This document shows, one piece after another, positions 12,601-23,489 of a stretch of DNA of 64,000 nt. Position numbers and translations under genes: made by a program. The notes beneath the pieces were generated by a model. The model was given only the letters and a program-made list of their open reading frames with translations. It did no database searches and was not told where the DNA came from. Origin of the DNA: Apostichopus japonicus (Eukaryota > Echinodermata > Holothuroidea > Aspidochirotida > Stichopodidae); NCBI RefSeq assembly GCF_037975245.1, contig NC_092570.1, forward strand, positions 8,433,001 through 8,497,000. The letters run 5' to 3'. Every line of letters starts with the position of its first letter. The first letter of the stretch is position 1.

Positions 12601-13846
12601 AGCATAAAATAGAATTTTCAAATAAAAAAAACTTATTAGAATGGGATGGTTTTTTGTGTAAGAAGTGGGGTATAAACACTGGGCGATTACTAATGTGCCT
12701 AGCAGCATAATTTTTTTTGGGTCATGTTTAATAATTAGAGGCCTGCCTGTCATATTTGTACGAGCAGAATCTTCAAAGTTTTATCTTGGAAGAAGATCCT
12801 GCAAGGATGAAAATGTCAGACCGTTTTATATATCTTTATGGTCACCTGGATTTTGGCAGGGAATACTATCACAGTTTGTTAACCTGTTTTTGTCTCTGTT
12901 ATCATTTATTCAAATGATACCATAATGAATACAGAGTCTGAAGGATAATGAACCAAGAATAAATATGAAAGATTGAGTTTAATCCTTTTATCTTTGCAGG
13001 ATGTCAGAACCTTCATTGACTAACTCTCCAGTCACCGGTAAAGCCACAAGTAGTAATCACACCATGGATGTTCCTTCACCCACTCCAACTAGGCCTTTAC
13101 CCTCTAATCCACCCCAGTATACAGAAACTCAAGTTGATCCTAGCTTTCCCAGGAGTCCACCGCCTCCCTACGAAGCAAATTTCACCCAGCAGCAAGTGTC
13201 GCGTTCGATCGCCGGCGATCCGTTGTCCGTTAGCACCGTGGTGGTCGAAGCCTCCACACCCGAGGGAGCTAGTAATGCTCAAAGAGAATTCACAAGCCTT
13301 AATAATACAGAAGAAGAAGAGGTCAAAGGTCACAAAGGGAGGACCGAACCAGATATCGGTGACGCGGACACCACCGAGCCGGTGTCGGGTGCTAACGGTG
13401 GTTACGAGAGGGGAGCGTCTGAAAGTGCAATCGAAAACAATGATAGGGATGGTGACGCAAATGGTTACCATAGCGACAGGGACAAGCAGAATAGCACAAA
13501 AGCAATTGAGAATGAAACTATACCAGGTGATAGCGAGGGCGCCCCTACATCCCTCGCTATAAATCATATCGTAGAACCTGACGATTCAAGCCAGTCACAT
13601 TCCCATCCAAAGTCTTCTGTTCATGTCAGGAATGATGACACGATACACAAAGGCGGAAGTCATCCTCTGGAAGATGAACCGTACCGCGAAAACTTCCACG
13701 AGGAAGGGCTAAACATTTCCGAAGCAGCTTTAAACGATGCAGGATTTTCTCAGTTCACCGATGACATTAACTCCCGGACAGAAGCCCTCTCAAATAGAGG
13801 AAGATTTAGTAGTTTCAATAAGACTCAGAGTAATGTAACAAGCTAA
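699..13846 (+). CDS. UVRAG: UVRAG (UV radiation resistance-associated protein), 5'-truncated by window edge, 13 exons
   Basis: UVRAG is a subunit of the Beclin1-VPS34 PI3-kinase complex II and works in autophagosome and endosome maturation. Coding exons read by eye: 699-819, 1565-1599, 2553-2616, 3719-3807, 4454-4540, 5356-5450, 5947-6052, 7623-7749, 9411-9495, 10137-10285, 11367-11532, 12087-12257, 13000-13846. All have GT/AG ends and phases that join, giving about 713 residues; human UVRAG has 699. The first ~40 residues are outside the window. Visible parts in order: a C2-like domain (residues ~15-135, with NPSW and QIWGS matching human NPTW and KIWGG), a coiled coil (~165-275), a conserved C-terminal domain (~290-435, with IYPIDV, PLRYPMVH and TLPNLKDL), and a disordered Ser/Pro-rich tail in the last exon containing SPPPPYEA. 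The 3' end of exon 3 is the least certain boundary; the donor at 2617 gives an ungapped match to human. Confidence 0.93.
4688..5205. repeat. Purine-rich minisatellite, ~3 units of 155-200 bp, in UVRAG intron 5
   Basis: Three tandem units begin near 4688, 4881 and 5046. Each starts with a shared segment containing GACTGGACAAAATGACAAA or a close variant and continues into a long GGAA/GGGA purine tract. Each ends in a GTTGTTNAGGTACTGTCCAAAA-like segment. The units differ mainly in the length of the purine tract. ORFs across it are low-complexity artefacts. Confidence 0.75.
6047..6615 (+). repeat. Nuclear-receptor half-site repeat, intron 7 copy, overlapping the exon 7 donor
   Basis: A ~178-bp unit is present twice (about 6047-6224 and 6225-6405), followed by a diverged third unit to ~6615. 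The first unit begins inside the end of UVRAG exon 7, so the exon end and its donor GTAAGTCCAG (6053) are copied at 6231. Each unit holds AGGTCA-type hexamers in the same direction. In the third, AGGTCA occurs at 6571-6576, 6578-6583 and 6588-6593 (spacings 1 and 4). In the first, AGGTGA, AGGTCA (6147) and AGGTCA (6157) have the same spacings. The same family is seen at 17.4-18.3, 27.7-28.1 and 53.6-54.2 kb. Confidence 0.75.
8354..8614. mobile_element. hAT-like MITE with 8-bp target duplication (UVRAG intron 8)
   Basis: A 261-bp non-autonomous element is flanked by the direct repeat TTCACAAG at 8346-8353 and 8615-8622. Its ends are a diverged terminal inverted repeat: CTGGTGCGTAGCGAGG on the left and CTTGGCTAGGTGCCTG on the right. 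The 8-bp duplication and CAGG-type ends fit the hAT superfamily. It holds the GC-rich core with GCGCCACCAT that recurs in other elements in the window. It has no coding capacity. Confidence 0.85.
8876..9246. mobile_element. TTAA-type MITE, copy 1 (UVRAG intron 8)
   Basis: A 371-bp element is bounded by TTAA on both sides (8872-8875 and 9247-9250). Terminal inverted repeats begin AGGGAGTGAAGACTCG on the left and, read inward from the right, AGGCATTGAAGACTCG. TTAA target duplication is typical of piggyBac and Kolobok transposons; no transposase is encoded, so the superfamily is not settled. An inverted second copy lies at 14383-14739. Confidence 0.85.
11969..12009. repeat. CT/GA microsatellite forming a perfect palindrome
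   Basis: An uninterrupted CT tract (11969-11993) turns directly into a GA tract (11994-12009), giving a perfect palindrome with 16-bp arms centred on 11993/11994. It sits 78 bp upstream of UVRAG exon 12 and could form a hairpin in single-stranded DNA or in the pre-mRNA. Confidence 0.9.
12262..12335. repeat. Dispersed 'TATATAGCGC...AGCGCTTTACA' repeat fragment
   Basis: An ATAATAATAA run is followed by TTTATATAGCGC and then CTCAAAGCGCTTTACAAATG. This arrangement resembles a short interspersed repeat head that I recall from marine animal genomes, with a small inverted GCGC/AGCGCTTT element. It starts a few bases after the UVRAG exon 12 donor. The A-rich stretch to ~12640 may belong to it. The family cannot be fixed from one copy. 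Confidence 0.4.
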
Positions 13847-14378
13847 GAATATAATATCCTAGTTAAATTATACACCAGTTTGAATTGGCTCTCTTCACAG
13901 TGTGTACAAATCTTGCCAAGTGTTGTCGACAGGTACGAACGACTCTAGTAAGACTTGGGTTTTATTCACAGAAAAATAGATTTTGGACATTTTTCATGAA
14001 TTTTTTTAAATCTTTTTTTACTGCAAATTTTCACAAGATTTAATGACAGGGTTTTTAGCAATGATGTTGTCATGATTGAATATACTTAATTTGCTATTAA
14101 TTACCAAAAAAAAATTTGCTCTTTATTACCAATATCAGAAAATTTTTATTCCCATTGTTTTCAAGTTCTTAACCTAACGGATGCTTGGAAAAGCTACAGT
14201 AAATTTGTCAAATTTGAAAAATTGCAGATAATCAGTTTTTGTTTTAATTCTATTTTTTTTTTTTTTTTTTTTTGGTGGAAGTTTCAAATTACGGGAGTGA
14301 AAAGAGAAGTCTTAGAATAAAGGGTCATACAGGGCATAATTTATCCGGTATTGCATAGTAAAGTTAGCAAATTGCTAT
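13847..14378 (+). other. UVRAG 3' untranslated region, proximal part
   Basis: AT-rich sequence follows the UVRAG stop codon (TAA, 13844-13846). It contains a long T-run at about 14253-14272 and an AATAAA-like hexamer near 14317 that could serve as a poly(A) signal; another candidate is near 15616. The true 3' end cannot be decided by reading. Confidence 0.45.
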
Positions 14379-14382
14379 TTAA

Positions 14383-14739
14383 AGGCATTGAAGACTCGCC
14401 CCAAACCGCGTGCCGCGCTCTGAAAAAGTTAACTTTCCGTTGCTTGCAAATGAAGTTTCTTTCTTGTCGCTACAAAATGCAGACAGTAATGAAACGTGAT
14501 ACCTTGTTATCTTTTATCTAGACCTGAGATGTCCCACGCTGCTATGTACACTGTGTTGTGGGTATTGACCGTAGCTGTATGTATTGACTGTACACTAGTG
14601 TCTAATTACTGACGGTAGCAAGCTGCGTGTGTATTTTTGGGGATCGATGGTGGTGTCTAACACTTCTGTTACACCTCATTCGAAACTAGGTCAGATTACC
14701 GGCATGAGACGTTTCTTTGTGCGCGAGTCTTCACACCCT
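14383..14739. mobile_element. TTAA-type MITE, copy 2, inverted relative to copy 1
   Basis: A 357-bp element is flanked by TTAA at 14379-14382 and 14740-14743. It starts AGGCATTGAAGACTCGCC and ends GCGAGTCTTCACACCCT. The body matches the reverse complement of 8876-9246, including the GTGTCTAACACTTCTGTTA segment. It lies in the probable UVRAG 3' UTR or just downstream. Confidence 0.85.
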
Positions 14740-14743
14740 TTAA

Positions 14744-17424
14744 GTTCAAGTATGTGTAGCAGCTTTTGTACACAGGAACCATAGTATACTTGAAGAGATA
14801 AAATGCAGAACCTTCAAAACTATGACACTAAATTATTCCTTGCCTTATAAAATAAGTAAACAATATTATTAAATTCAGTTTTTTTTGTACAATCCATTTT
14901 GAGCTGGAATGGTTGTTTTCGTGTAGCCCAAATAATGTTATCTTCGTAAGAAATTTTGCAGTTGATGAGCGAAATTTCAGAAAGATGAAATGGAAGATGA
15001 TGTGTGTTTGAAATGTTGCTGTTTGTCTTAGAATTGTGTAGGACTGGAGCTGGGACAAGCAAAACCTCACAGACTGCAAGCAAAAAGTGGGAAAGGTGGC
15101 AGTGATTTGAGAAAAGGCCTCTGGCAATGATCATGTGCAAACAACCCAAGTCTTGAATTTGTATCATTTTATTTTCTGGTTTTAAATTAATTAATGTACC
15201 AAATTTTAATGTTATTTATTGACATATATAGTTGTTTTTTTTTGTCCTGATAATGGATTGTGTGTTGATTTCAATGTTAGGAAAACGTCAAAGAGATTTT
15301 GAGAAACCCGGCGTTAGTTTCTTTTTAACGAGGTCGGTGCTGAGAAGAAAGATTGGAACCTTTGTTTTATCACCTTCGGGTGGAATCCTTGGTATTCACT
15401 TTCAATGATTCTAGAAGTTGAAGTAATTGTTTCTTCAAATGGTCATGTTTCTCACGACACCTCTCCCAAACAGAATTCTACTGTTACAGAAGTTATTACA
15501 GGAAAATACCTTTGTGCAACAGATAACTGACAGGGAATTGACAATCAATCATGATACAGGATAAGGGTTTTGTGGCTAAAATAGGATTTCAGCTAGCTGG
15601 CTCGGGGAATGTCAAAATAAAACCTTGGTTAAAATTCTGTTATAAAAATCTGTTATTACTGTATGCACACTATGGGTAAGGTTTTCCTTGCAGTTGACAA
15701 TGTGTCCAGTTACAAAGAAGTCACTTCGTTTTAAGCTTTTGTCGTAAAAATTGATCAGTTAAATGCCATCAAATGTGCCCCCCCCCCTAAAAAAAAAAAG
15801 TCACTTTGTACCTTGATTCAGAGTTTCATTAGTACAGTGAATATTGAGGGGGCAGAGGAGAAAAGGGAGGATTGTGGAATTTATCACTCTGCTGGTTTGC
15901 ATGTTAGATAAACCGATGTTTCATCTTGATTTGTCATTATTTATTAATATGTGATAATTGTAACTTCAAGATGATACGTACAATGTTTTGCGTCAACAAA
16001 ATGTGTTCATGTTGTTATGTTGACAAGTTTGGTCTTTCATTTTAAAAATCATGGTCTTTGGAATTAATTACGATGATAAGTTGGACAATGACATTCCTTA
16101 TAGAATAGAATCCCTGGTGTGTTGTTCGACACAGGCTCCTGTGTTTGAATAGAACAAATGACATCTGAAGTTTAGTCTGTAGAGTCTCATATCAGAAATC
16201 TGCATTTTGAGTTGGCTTTGTAACGTTTTATCATTTTTACCAACCTATGTTATATTCACACGTAACCAGAGTCTAACTAAGATATCAGTGTTATTTATGA
16301 CCATTTGTAAGCGCCTGTTAAGTTAGTAACAGTTAAATGTTTTATTTCATTTATGGTAAACCTCTCAAGTTTCATCTTTCCTAGTGAGATTTCAGTGGAG
16401 CAAATTAGATCTGGATTTTGATCAGATACCTTATCAAGCAACAGCAGGGTTGGTGAATTAATATTGCCATGGCAATCGGACAGTGTAGAAATCGTTTACC
16501 CACTGATACTGTTCTGACAAACAACAATGAAGCTCATTGTGAGAAGTATTGATTTCTGTTGAAACTACGTTTAATGAAAACCAAAAACAAAAGCAGTTGG
16601 AAGACGAAAGCATAGGGGGTGAAAGGGAAAGTTTGTAAAGGCATCCAAGTTTTTATTTCAGTTTCAAATCGATCAGAGAATTTTTCCTTCTTGCTTAAGT
16701 AATTTGAAAAGTTGTCAATATTAAGCTAATAACTGTTAAGTTAATCATCATGCCCAACTTTGCACCATATCCTTACCTACTCGAGGAAATACCTTTTTGT
16801 AATCAAACTGTTGGAATTTTTTCTCACAAAATCTGATCTACAAATCCACCATCTTATTTCCTATGCCCTATATCACCTACACATAAGCACAAAGCCACCC
16901 AGAGACCATGTTCTCAGTTTACTAACAACTAGTCTGTGGTTAAGCGGAATTTACTCATCTTACAGTTAGTATTTCCTTAAGTTTATAGATCATTTGGATA
17001 TATCTAGTTCATAATAATATGTTCATTCCATTTATGTGGATTTTGAAATAACTCAAATGATTGCACTGTATTGAGTGTGTTGTATTGTAGATTAGTTTCC
17101 CTCCTACTCTGGTTACAAACGATAGTTACATACTATTATATACCAGAGAGTATGTACATTTGAAATTAAACTATTTTGAACGTAAGTTTTAAAAGAAGAT
17201 TATTGCAATGATTAAAACATGGCAGTAGGACGACAGTGTTAACTTTTCTTTTTTATTGTTCATTTTTAGTAGGTTGGAAGCATGGGCAACAATTTTGATT
17301 ACGATGATAACCATAACCTTTGCATCATGATGGCTATGTGTGTATGTGCATTTGTTACGCTCAGCTTGTAAACACAATAGCTGAAGAGAAGGTTGGACGA
17401 ATTTGATATGTGGTGTGTAGAAGT
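14744..17424. other. Non-coding AT-rich stretch downstream of UVRAG
   Basis: No ORF with family resemblance was found on either strand. It contains a C-run/A-run at ~15780-15799 and an AATAAA candidate near 15616. It may be a distal UVRAG 3' UTR plus intergenic DNA. No transposon ends were seen. Confidence 0.4.
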
Positions 17425-18315
17425 ACCACATTGAGTACAAGATGCCTATTGTTTCTTGGGGAGGTCAAAGGTCATTTGGGGTCACCAGGGGTCAAATTGT
17501 GAAAACCTTGTAAAAACGATATCTCAAGAAGGGAAGCTAGGGCAGATCTCATACTTAATATATATACAAACCACATTGATTACAAGAAGCCTATAGTTTT
17601 TGGTGGAGGTCAATGGTCAGTTGGGGTCACCAGGGGTCAAATTATGAATACGTTGTCAACACGATATCGCAACAAGGGAAGCTTGGGCAGATCTCATATT
17701 TAATATGTTTATGTACCACATTGAGTACAAGGAGCCTATCATTTTGGTGGAGGTCAATGGTCAAATTGGGAAGCTTGGACAGATCTCATTTTGTTTGTTT
17801 ATGAACCGTAGCAAATTTAAGGAGCCTATTTAATATTGCTTTATGGGGGGATCAAAGGTCTTTTGAAGTCAACAGTCAAATTGTGAAAGCCTTGTAAACA
17901 TGAAAAAACATGAAGGGAACCTTGTACAGATCTAATATTTGGTTTGTAGATGTATCATATCAAATTTAAGGAGCCTATTATTGCTTTTGGTGGAGGTCAA
18001 AGGTCATTTGAAGTCAACACACACCAAATATGTACTTCACCCCCCTCTTACCTGTCTCTCTACACAAATACACCTTCCTAAACATAATATCGCAAAGGAA
18101 GCTTGGACAGATTGCATATTTGGTATGGAATTGTACATTGAGTACAAGAAGCCTAATGATGTGGGTGGAGGTCAATGGTCACCAGGAGTCAAATTGTGAA
18201 TACCATGTTTTACACAATATTACAACAAGGACATGTCATATTTAGTATGTTGATATATCTATCACATTTAGTACAAGAAGCTTGTTGTTGAGGTCAATGG
18301 TCATTTCTGGACAGC
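17425..18315 (+). repeat. Main array of the nuclear-receptor half-site repeat, ~6-7 degenerate units of ~140 bp
   Basis: Degenerate tandem units start near 17429, 17571, 17708, 17804, 17948, 18130 and 18253. Each begins with a TTGAGTACAAGAAGCCTATTG-like segment, then same-direction NGGTCA hexamers, then GTGAAAACCTTGTAAACACG- and GGAAGCTTGGACAGATCTCA-like segments. Unit 1 hexamers are AGGTCA 17462, AGGTCA 17469, GGGTCA 17479 and GGGTCA 17489, spaced 1, 4 and 4. Unit 2 repeats this at 17607, 17614, 17624 and 17634. The unit near 17994 keeps AGGTCA, AGGTCA and AAGTCA at spacings 1 and 4. No protein is encoded. Confidence 0.8.
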
Positions 18316-18779
18316 CTGTGTCAATGTGAATTTATTGTTTGTCACATCACACTGCTTTTCACTGTATTACTAAGATCAAGTATGTTGTACACTCTCCCTA
18401 CACATAACATCAGACTTTTTCAATATTACACATTTTCATTATTTGTCGGCAGAAAAAAAGAAGTGTATCAGGTTCAGTTGTAAGCACCCTCCAAAACCTG
18501 ATGTAGGAATTGAATCTAAATTTTACCAGATAGTTTGAATATAATCATGGTCACATTGCAACCTAGATTGTTACCCAGAAAGATTTTCTGCTTGATCATA
18601 GGTAAATCTGGTCAACCATTCTTCCATCTGTTATTGTGAAATAAGGCACACGTTTCTTCCAGCACCATCCAGTACTTTCAAAACCATTAACATATGCAGT
18701 GTGTAATTGCTCAAATACATAGCAACTTTTGGACAGTTTGTTTTTGTTCAGTGCAAAATTCTACATATGAAAAATTGCA

Positions 18780-18970
18780 ACAACAATTTTTATTATCCAT
18801 TTTTTTTTAATATCCAAACAATCTTGTCACAATGTCTCTGTAAATTTAATAAAAAATATCAAAAATCTCAATTTATAGCTCTAAGAGGCTTCAGAATTAT
18901 TTGTCAAATACTTTCACATGATTCAACACAAGCAGAAAGACAGCTTTTGAAAGAGTGGTTTGAGAATTAA
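18780..18970 (+). other. Unassigned open segment after a splice-acceptor-like tract
   Basis: After a T-rich tract and a possible TATAG acceptor near 18876-18880, a short open segment reads LRGFRIICQIL and ends KEWFEN before a TAA at 18968-18970. It has ordinary amino-acid composition but matches no family I recognise. It could be a terminal exon of a plus-strand gene convergent with WDR83, or chance. Confidence 0.15.
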
Positions 18971-19192
18971 TTGTGGAATATAATGTTGGTTGTGGTTCCT
19001 GTGTAATACTTCAGTCTGACAAACGATCTTTCCAAGTCGTATTATACCATAATGCTCTACAAGCCTCAAATGATATTACTTGCATATGACATAAGTGCTG
19101 AACGGCAAAATTGGGTTACTGCTATCACTTAATGTACCCCAGATGTGACATCAATATTTTACTTGTTGTGGCAGCTCTTCTTGAGGAACAAC

Positions 19193-19508
19193 CAGGTGCG
19201 TAGCCAGGAATTTGCCAAGGGGGGGGGGGGGGGGAAATGTAGAAAAATTATCAGAGCCGTAGATACGGCATTGCATACTATCTAAGCGTAGCGCCACCAT
19301 GGTTGGCATAAGGAACAAGAAAATTCTGGCTGAAAATGCCTCCCAGATCGCTGGAAATGGCACTTCCCAGGCCTTGTAAGTTGCATCTTAGCATTTTCTC
19401 TTTTGAAATTACTAGCGATATCATAAAAACATCAAAAATTTTTTTTTTAAATATGCTCAAGGGGGGGGTGGCTGCCCCCTTTGCCCCCCCCTCTTGGCTA
19501 CGCGCCTG
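19193..19508. mobile_element. hAT-like MITE, second copy, with near-perfect 8-bp target duplication
   Basis: A 316-bp element has termini CAGGTGCGTAGCCAGG and CTTGGCTACGCGCCTG, a strong inverted pair. The flanks GGAACAAC (19185-19192) and GAAACAAC (19509-19516) match at 7 of 8 positions. It is the same family and orientation as 8354-8614, with the same core (GCGCCACCATGG at about 19291). It lies just downstream of the WDR83 stop codon, in or near its 3' UTR. Confidence 0.85.
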
Positions 19509-19616
19509 GAAACAACATGGATATGAATAAACCACCATAAGCCAAACTTCAGTGGAATGGACATGCTATGGAAATAGAAAACCGCAGTTCAGTTGAACCT
19601 GTATCTCTCGGGTATA

Positions 19617-21797
19617 TTAAGATTCTGCCTGGTATGATGGTTCCCTCCAAACATGAACTTGAGTTTCTGAGGCTGACAGCATACAGGACTCAAGAGGATG
19701 GAAGGAGATGGAGTGTACAGCTCCAGGGCCAGCTTTATCTGTCGTGGTTATAGACCCCTGGGGAGATAAAAACATCTCTTGTGGTTAATACATAGCCCTG
19801 GATATCGGGGAAAACAATGAATTATTGCCACGTGTTATTGCAGAAAGCTCATAACGCAGTCTCATTAAAAGACTATTAATGCAGGGCAAAGATGGTGGAG
19901 TGGGAAGTATAACTGGGTACCTCAGCCTTCTCCCTCCCCCCTCCCCAAAACTTTCCTCCCACCAACCCCCGCCCCCCCCCCCCCATTGTAATTAATAAAC
20001 TTCCAGTAACTTTACCATTACCATATATCCAACAGCTGTAACATACTACCAGTTTAATCTTATGTCTGTATGACATGATACATGGGAAAGATTTCCATCT
20101 GGTGCCTAATTTGTCTGGAATTATTTACTTTCAGTGACTAGTGTTTTAAAGAAAGTCATTTAAATAAAAGATATCTAAACCATGACAGAAGAGTAATGAA
20201 ATTAAACCAAATGATGTTCTCTGGCATATTTTAGCATGTGGATGTAGTTCAGTATTTTGTGCAGAGAAACCAAAAGTAAGATTGTCTACCAAATATATTC
20301 TGTCAGGATGTTACTTATTGTTTACCTCAATCAAATCCCAGAAATATATTTTGCCATCTTCTGAACCACTGATGACATGGGTGTCCTTCTCATTGAGACA
20401 GTTATCAATAACATATTGTGTATTCTGGTGACCTGTATATTCTCCTAACAGTTCCCCAGTATCTTTATCCAAGAGCCTCAGCTTCCCATCCAGGGATGAA
20501 ACTAAAGTACACTGGCCATCTTTTGTGAAATTAATTGCCGTCACTGGTTCTGAATGGAAGAGAAGACATTAATTTAGAAATGAGAATATGGGAGTCATTT
20601 ATAATCATAGGAGGCTGGGATCAGGTTGCAAAATCTAGTACAAAGAATCAATGTGATTTCAAAATATTTGGTAATGTCCATTAGCAAAAGTATGATCCCA
20701 GTTACATTAAATGTTGCACATACAGGACTTATCAGGACATGAGACCAGAAAGAGAGGAACCCCCTCCCCCCCCCATACAAATGTTGGGAATCACAAATGT
20801 AGCAGTGGATGAAGGGTAGGGCTGGGAAAAATCCTGTGTCCCAGAACACATTTAAGGGCAACTTATTTCCTATAAGGCTGTAGAAGGCTATCAAGGCTGT
20901 ATCCTACAACTGGTGACTGATATGTTCACTTACGTCCTATGCAATCAGCAGTCATTTTCCCATTTCTGACATCATATCGCCTGATATACTTATCTACAGA
21001 TCCAGTCAGGATTTCAGTGTCTGAGATTTGAATTGACGAAACACTGTCTTTGGCTTCATTTAAGGCTTGCACGGGTGCATTCTTTCTTGATCTGCAGTCC
21101 CAAGCATATACGCAAGCATCAATTGAACCTGTGAATGAAAGGTGACGGTACGGTCGATACACAGTTAACTTTGTAGATGTGTATACAGACGGATGAGATG
21201 ATTAAAAATTTACAATCGTAACAAAGGGGGAAAAGGGCTTTGCAATACAACATGCAGAAGAGTAGTATATATCTTGATGGACTAGGCCACTCCCAGGGAG
21301 GGGAGAGGAAGGGGTGCTAAGAGAGAGGAATGAGCTGAAACAAAAGCAAGATGACAATGTTAGATGCTCCCTACATCCCGAAAGAAAATGGTCCTTGGAA
21401 TATACATATTACAACTATACATTCATTCAAATTGCAAATTTCTACCTGAAAATATGACTGTTGATTCTTCATTAAAGCAAACACAATTGACCTTCCCTGC
21501 ATGACCTCTGAATTTTCTTAAAATCTGTCCAGTTGCGACATCCCAGAGGATGATTTGTTTGTCCGCTCCACAGGAACAGAGGTGAGCATTGTCTACAGAA
21601 CTCTTGGCATCGAAGACATCATAGCCATGACCGACGTACGTCTTCAGAGGTAGACCGTTATGAGGGTTCCAAAGCTTGACAGATTTATCACTACCGCAGG
21701 TCATACAATAATTACCATCAGCATTGAAACGTACAGCTCTCACAGCCCTCTGTTTGCAATCCAATGTTTGCGTCACTTTAGTAGGTAAGGAAGCCAT
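19617..21797 (-). CDS. WDR83: WDR83 / MORG1 WD40-repeat scaffold protein, complete coding region in four exons
   Basis: WDR83 (MORG1) is a WD40 beta-propeller that scaffolds ERK-pathway components, binds PHD3 and associates with the spliceosome. Coding exons on the minus strand: 21797-21446, 21128-20934, 20549-20326 and 19757-19617, all GT/AG with phases that join, giving 303 residues (human 315). The start MASLPTKVTQTLDCKQ leads into AVRAVRFNADGNYC, nearly identical to human. Then come the blades with CGSDKSVKLWNP, KFRGHAGKVNCVCF, GSIDACVYAWDCRSR, GSVDKYIRRYD, GQCTLVSSLDGKLRLLDKD and SGSEDGKIYFWDL. The last exon closes the propeller with GAVHSISFHP and VHVWREPSYQAES before a stop. No breaks were seen. 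The start was chosen because the frame is conserved from there. The 3' UTR likely runs toward the MITE at 19.2-19.5 kb. Confidence 0.95.
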
Positions 21798-21875
21798 CGT
21801 AAAGAATACCTATTGCTTTCTATAACGAAGTCATGACAGTTTTAAAATGCTAGGCAAGCTGCTAATTACTTATTT

Positions 21876-22160
21876 TTGGTACCTTCAATTGTCTCTCAAT
21901 GCATATCTTGGGATGACAGATCACTATATATTGTCAATGTTGCTCATATGAATAAATTAATTGAACTCAAAATGAATAAAGTAACTAAACATTTCAAAGT
22001 TGGAAAAGAAATTTGGGGGATAGCTTCCAAACCCACATTGGCTTCACTTGTTAATTCTCCAAAATTCAAGTCAACAGTAATTAACTATTGTATCAAAACT
22101 TTATCAAGAGAACTTGCAGACCTGAAATGTGAAACAGAAAATAGAAATAATAATTATTGA
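21876..22160 (+). CDS. Hypothetical 94-residue ORF upstream of WDR83
   Basis: This ORF begins 79 bp upstream of the WDR83 start, on the opposite strand. It is Lys- and Asn-rich, ends in AT-rich codons and contains VTKHFKVGKEIWGIASKP and TLSRELADLKCE, which looks like a short amphipathic helix. I do not recognise it. It could be a first exon of a divergent transcript, a retroelement ORF1 fragment or chance. The position next to a promoter is the only contextual support. Confidence 0.2.
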   Translation: MVPSIVSQCISWDDRSLYIVNVAHMNKLIELKMNKVTKHFKVGKEIWGIASKPTLASLVNSPKFKSTVINYCIKTLSRELADLKCETENRNNNY

Positions 22161-23480
22161 GGCAAACTTCCAGTCTAATTCTGCTGAGTAACTGAGTATA
22201 TCCAAACTGACTCAACTTTTCAAAGTATGACAACCAATCATTGAGAATCTTTTCCACTAGTACACCAGACTTAAGTTAAGAACTAATTTCACTCTGCTTT
22301 TCCATCATTTGACCTAGGTCTAACTTAGGCCTAGGCCAGTTTTGTCATATTTAACTGGAATGGTCAAGTTGGAAGATATTCGCTTATTTCTGCCATTGAA
22401 TTACAATGATATATACAATTGTTAATACATAGTTAGCAATCAGGCAGCTGGACCAGGAGTAAATGTAACATGACAGCACTTTTTATCGTCAGAATGGTAA
22501 ACGTACTTAGCAAATCGATACAGACAAGTCTAGCCTTGGGTACAGTTGATATTTTTGAGGTTAGCCTAGTACCAGTAGTAGTGTAGTAAAGGTTATCAAG
22601 AAGTTTATAAGGCTACGTTATGTTACTGTAACATTGAGCTAGGCCCAAAAATATAAACGGATTCCAGTTCAGACAATGTATTTAGCCCAGAATGCAGCTT
22701 GTGTTGGCCTACCAAGACTACAACTCGATGTCCAAAGATGATGGTACCATTCCTTATCGCTAACGCTTAGTAGTGAAACATCAGAAATCGCCGTCGGTGT
22801 TAAGTTAAACCTTCAAGTAAGAGCGTTACAATTGTTACTATGTTAGGTTAGCAGTACGTTCAATGTGTTTTCTTAGCCTAGATCGTTAAATAGATAATAA
22901 GGTAGCAGACGACGCACTGACCGAGAAAGACAGTCAGAGTCTACCCTATACATTTACACGTGCATCATTATTTCTCGTTTTCCTTTACCGCTCTGAACCA
23001 TTTATAATTATCAATTTCTATATGTGCTGAACACGATAGGACTCTCAATCATGTTTCAGTTGGAGCGCGACATTGGATGTGAGTTGAATGACAACTGGCC
23101 ATGGCACATGTACTCAGTGTAAACTCTGGTAGAATCTCAGCAGCAGAGGTCATGTATGGATCAGAGGTTTCAGTACCATCTGGGGCATAGGTCAGAGTTC
23201 ACCTAGAAGTTAGAACGTTAAAATCCCCGAAGCTCGTGTTGATGCAAAGAGGTACATTCCTCTTATTTTTGTTAACGGCGGACAACACAGCACTAGAAGT
23301 AGGCCCTCAACACTAGTAGTAGTACCAGCAGTACCAATTGTTAGGCCAAGTTAGGTATCCTAAACACTCCATCTAAACAGTTATGACCGAGCCTAACTTA
23401 AACTTTTGCAACGTTCAGCTGTGGCGAGGTAATTCGTATGCTATGGAGTATGACGCTTCCACTAAACAAAATTGTGTCAA
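22161..23480. other. Non-coding stretch upstream of WDR83
   Basis: No convincing exon on either strand. It has several CTAGGCC/TTAGGCC-like short words and AACACTAGTAGTAGTACCAGCAGTA near 23310. It may contain 5' regulatory sequence for WDR83, but no specific element was recognised. Confidence 0.3.
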
Positions 23481-23489
23481 ATGAGGAGG

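Noticed and set aside
13068-13567. Long ORFs in other frames and antisense in the UVRAG last exon
   Set aside because: They are shadows of the true reading frame 13000-13846, which joins in phase to exon 12 and shows the UVRAG tail.
19568-19753. A 61-residue plus-strand ORF
   Set aside because: It is antisense to the last WDR83 exon (19757-19617 minus), whose minus-strand reading matches the conserved WDR83 C-terminus.
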